In this document: positions 13,555 through 15,739 of the stretch, one piece after another
Numbering within the stretch: the first letter of the stretch is position 1
How the letters are laid out: each line of letters begins with the position of its first letter
Origin: Deltaproteobacteria bacterium
Lineage (GTDB): Bacteria > Desulfobacterota > Dissulfuribacteria > Dissulfuribacterales > JALVPX01
Assembly (NCBI GenBank): GCA_027031565.1
Contig: JALVPX010000142.1
Coordinates: 1 to 15,739, forward strand
Direction: 5' to 3'
DNA length: 15,739 bases
Translations under genes and position numbers: made by a program
The notes under the pieces: generated by a model
Told to the model about the DNA's origin: nothing
The model's database searches: none
What the model saw: only the letters and a program-made list of their open reading frames with translations

Positions 13555-15039
13555 ATGAAAAATAACCTTGGAAAATTGAGCACAATATGGGCTTTAGCCT
13601 TGGCATGCACCATGTGGGCGTCATCCCTGTGGGGAGCTGCCATCATAGGCACCAATGCCGAATTTTTGATCACGAACACCGTTGATACGTACCAGATACC
13701 GCTGACAGCGAATGCCAGGGGCTGGCTTATTCTCCATAAGCCGGCATGGCTCAAGATTTCTCCTGAGCCAGTGGATGTGGAAACGGTGTTTGTCAATGGC
13801 GTATATTACGTAGTTTACGGCCAGCAGACCAACGGCGCAGTCACCAAGACCATGCCCATGCTGCCGGCCATATCACAGATGTATGTTAAGCTGGATGATT
13901 CCATAATCCAGCAGAACGGCACCAGTGACCAGGGAGAGGAACAGTCTCCGGTCCTGGTTACAGACAGCGACTCATTGATTCTGCAAAACCTGGACAGTGG
14001 AAACATCTGGAGCGCCTCTGTAAAGGCACTGTTCGACAATGGGCAGGACAAGACACTTGCAACCCGCATGGTCATAAACACCAATACAGCGGCCATGCTG
14101 CCCATCAATCTCTATGTGAATACTGGAGACGCAGGTAAATATTATGTTTTTTTTGAGCATCCCCAGCTCCTTCCCGGCCAGAAATATGCGTATACCCGGG
14201 AGGGAAAACTCACGCTCTTTTCAAACTACGGCTTCCCTGTCGGTAATGCCGAAGACCTATACTATGCAGATGGCGTTGATATAGTGTCTGCAAACCTGGG
14301 AGAGATTCCCATGGCAGGCCTGGAAGGCAGCCTTATAGCCAGGGTGAGCAAAAGCACGTCTGCCAGCATGACTACTGCATATGAGGTGTTTTACAATATC
14401 AATTCTTTGAGCGGTGACTGGGAAATTACAGATACCTATAAGGGAACGGAATCAAAGTATTCCGTACAGATCCATGAAGGTTTCGGCCTCTTCAATGGCA
14501 GCTGGGATGGACATCCCTTCAGCGCCGAATATACCCATGACGGCTATTACCGCATTGGTTTTGATGACGGCCATTACCAGTATTCTTATATTGTTAGGGG
14601 CCTTAACGACTCAATGATGGTGGGCGAATGGAGCTATTCAGGCGAACCTGACAAGGTATTTGTATTCACAGGCAGGAAGAAGACTGCTGCTTCACTTTTC
14701 CCTGTATCAGATCCTGTAGGCGGCAACTGGCACTTTACCTCAAATGAGACATCTTGCTGCTGTCCGCTGCCAGACCTGTTTTCAGGAAAGGGTTCGATCT
14801 CCCAAAACGGCAGCCAGCTTACTGTTAAACTTGATCAGGGGGATTTAACTGGTACCATTGATAATAATTCCTTGCTGCTTGCCGGATCCCTCCCATACAA
14901 CTCTGGCAACCTCACGATAAGGGCTTCAGCTACCTTGATGACTGGAGGAAGTAAGATATATGGTACTGGCAGGTGGACCTATTCCACGGCAAATGGAGTA
15001 TGTACCGGAACCACCCGTTTCGAGGCAACAAAGGAGTAA
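13555..15039 (+). CDS. Secreted beta-rich protein of unknown function with two related C-terminal domains
   Basis: The 494-residue protein has a Sec signal peptide (basic N-terminus, hydrophobic 9-26, cleavage near SLWGA-AI). A strong Shine-Dalgarno (TAGGAGGG) overlaps the stop codon of the preceding gene and lies a few bases before the ATG, so translation is probably coupled. The mature protein is rich in Tyr, Gly and Asp with no helix-rich part. Residues about 35-130 and 150-235 are beta-rich; the latter contains GKYYVFF (194-200). Two C-terminal segments start S-G-D-W-E-I-T (286-292) and G-G-N-W-H-F-T (389-395), and each runs about 95-105 residues with short alternating strands (GSWDG, GEWSYSG, GTGRWTYS), like repeated small beta-barrels or lipocalin-like sheets. 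C401-C402-C403 is a rare triple cysteine; another lies close to the C-terminus. An intrinsic terminator follows. I know no named family; a partner of the propeller protein is the simplest reading. Confidence 0.82.
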   Translation: MKNNLGKLSTIWALALACTMWASSLWGAAIIGTNAEFLITNTVDTYQIPLTANARGWLILHKPAWLKISPEPVDVETVFVNGVYYVVYGQQTNGAVTKTMPMLPAISQMYVKLDDSIIQQNGTSDQGEEQSPVLVTDSDSLILQNLDSGNIWSASVKALFDNGQDKTLATRMVINTNTAAMLPINLYVNTGDAGKYYVFFEHPQLLPGQKYAYTREGKLTLFSNYGFPVGNAEDLYYADGVDIVSANLGEIPMAGLEGSLIARVSKSTSASMTTAYEVFYNINSLSGDWEITDTYKGTESKYSVQIHEGFGLFNGSWDGHPFSAEYTHDGYYRIGFDDGHYQYSYIVRGLNDSMMVGEWSYSGEPDKVFVFTGRKKTAASLFPVSDPVGGNWHFTSNETSCCCPLPDLFSGKGSISQNGSQLTVKLDQGDLTGTIDNNSLLLAGSLPYNSGNLTIRASATLMTGGSKIYGTGRWTYSTANGVCTGTTRFEATKE

Positions 15040-15078
15040 AAGAGCCATTCAACGGTGTTACAACGCTGTTTCAATACA

Positions 15079-15107
15079 GGGCGTCTTCCAAAAGAAGGCG
15101 CCCTTTT
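15079..15107 (+). terminator. Rho-independent terminator of the exported-protein unit
   Basis: A 10-bp stem GGGCGTCTTC (15079-15088) pairs with GAAGGCGCCC (15094-15103) with one T-G wobble, around a CAAAA loop, and is followed by TTTT. It lies 39 bases after the stop of the 494-residue protein and before the convergent HIT gene. The T-run is only on the plus strand. Confidence 0.85.
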
Positions 15108-15123
15108 GCATTTGAGACCGGCT

Positions 15124-15453
15124 CTATTTCCATCCGCCTACGAGATGGAGGTGAATGTGGAAGATCTCCTGCCCTCCACCCTTTTCCACATTGAAGATCA
15201 GTTTATAGCCGCTTTTTGAAATTTTTTCATTTTTTGCTATGTCCCTGGCCGCGGCAACCATTTTGCCGATCAGCGGCAGATCATCTTCTGCCAGCACATT
15301 GATTGTTGGAATGTGCTTTACAGGCACTACCAGTACATGCACAGGTGCCTGGGGATTGATATCCCTGAACGCTACCAGGTCATCATCCTTGTAAAGGAAA
15401 TCAGTTGGTATCTTGCCCTGGATGATCTTGCAAAAAATGCATTCGTTGGTCAT
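15124..15453 (-). CDS. HIT-family (histidine triad, HinT-like) nucleotide hydrolase
   Basis: The 109-residue protein is a branch-I histidine-triad protein, normally a cytoplasmic homodimer that hydrolyses purine nucleoside phosphoramidates and aminoacyl-adenylates. It has the N-terminal C5-x-x-C8 pair (ECIFCKI) with later histidines that can form a zinc site, the conserved A-F-x-D-I-x-P-Q-A-P-V-H-x-L-V-V-P-x-x-H core, and the triad H-I-H-L-H-L followed by VGGW in GQEIFHIHLHLVGG near the C-terminus. Length matches the family (105-115). A GGGAGG Shine-Dalgarno precedes the ATG by 5 bases. It lies 57 bases downstream of the helicase gene on the same strand and is probably co-transcribed with it. 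Its 3' end faces the terminator of the exported-protein unit. Confidence 0.95.
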   Translation of the reverse strand: MTNECIFCKIIQGKIPTDFLYKDDDLVAFRDINPQAPVHVLVVPVKHIPTINVLAEDDLPLIGKMVAAARDIAKNEKISKSGYKLIFNVEKGGGQEIFHIHLHLVGGWK

Positions 15454-15510
15454 GGCAGCCTCCCAGCAGAATCAATAATCTATAATGTTTTCATTCCATA
15501 TTTCCTGGTT

Positions 15511-15739
15511 TCACAAAATACTCAACTTGGCAAATTCAAGATGCAGGGTCTTTTCACCAACTGCAGGAAAGCTGACCACTATTTTGCTGGACCCCATGGT
15601 CTTTACCACGGTTCCAGGGCCAAAAACCGGGTGCCTGACTCTGGTTCCTGTTTCAAAGACCTGTCTGCCATCATCTTTTAAAATACGAGGTGTTTGACCG
15701 TCTTCCTGAGCAGCACCCGGCCTTGCTCCTCTTCCGGTG
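15511..15739 (-). CDS. C-terminal end of a UvrD/PcrA-type superfamily I DNA helicase, 5' part outside the window
   Basis: Reading the minus strand from 15738 there is an open frame of 75 codons to a TGA at 15511-15513 with no start inside the window. Its last part, V-R-H-P-V-F-G-P-G-T-V-V-K-T followed by KIVVSFPAVGEKTLHLEFAKL, matches the short Tudor-like C-terminal tail of UvrD/PcrA helicases (VxHxxFGxGxV ... VxFxxxGxKxLxxxxAxL), which binds RNA polymerase in PcrA. Upstream of it is the usual low-complexity Gly/Arg/Glu linker. The helicase would unwind DNA in nucleotide-excision and mismatch repair. Only the tail is seen, so UvrD versus PcrA versus another relative with the same tail cannot be settled. 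Confidence 0.75.
   Translation of the reverse strand, partial: TGRGARPGAAQEDGQTPRILKDDGRQVFETGTRVRHPVFGPGTVVKTMGSSKIVVSFPAVGEKTLHLEFAKLSIL

Overview
The window looks like a chromosomal segment of a diderm (Gram-negative) bacterium. An LptD outer-membrane LPS-assembly protein, a lipoprotein signal and several Sec-type signal peptides point to an outer membrane. The mix of LptD, a CDP-archaeol-synthase-like (DUF46) membrane enzyme, FolE2 and large secreted proteins with choice-of-anchor-D-type repeats suggests a Desulfobacterota/deltaproteobacterium-like organism. That assignment is inference; no rRNA or tRNA is present to fix the taxonomy.

Layout. (1) Positions 1-894 (+) hold the 3' part of an M24-family metallopeptidase that converges on lptD. 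(2) Positions 902-4369 (-) form a tight three-gene unit transcribed in the order CarS-like cytidylyltransferase, PHP-domain phosphoesterase, lptD. (3) From a short divergent intergenic region, positions 4474-8753 (+) form a five-gene, largely overlapping operon: RibD C-terminal/DHFR-like reductase, PP-loop ATPase with two CxxC pairs, family 2 glycosyltransferase, GTP cyclohydrolase IB (FolE2) and iron-type alcohol dehydrogenase. Overlaps of 19, 4 and 4 bases link the first four genes. (4) Positions 8754-9137 are non-coding. They contain a 149-bp MITE-like element with perfect 21-bp terminal inverted repeats ending in TTAA, followed by a small inverted repeat. (5) Positions 9138-15039 (+) encode three exported proteins: a CsgG/LpoB-like lipoprotein, a 1041-residue protein that reads as a seven-bladed beta-propeller plus three ASH/choice-of-anchor-D domains, and a 494-residue secreted beta-rich protein. 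A clear intrinsic terminator closes the unit. (6) Positions 15124-15739 (-) hold a HIT-family hydrolase downstream of the 3' end of a UvrD/PcrA-type helicase gene that runs off the window.

How they may work together. The minus-strand unit concerns the envelope (lipid-headgroup-type chemistry and LPS export). The five-gene operon starts from GTP through FolE2 and adds a DHFR-fold reductase, a QueC/ThiI-like ATPase, a sugar transferase and an oxidoreductase. It could make a modified pterin or 7-deazapurine-type small molecule, but the product cannot be read from sequence. The three exported proteins look like one envelope or surface assembly whose function I do not recognise. The operon and the exported trio are the most promising places for undescribed biology.
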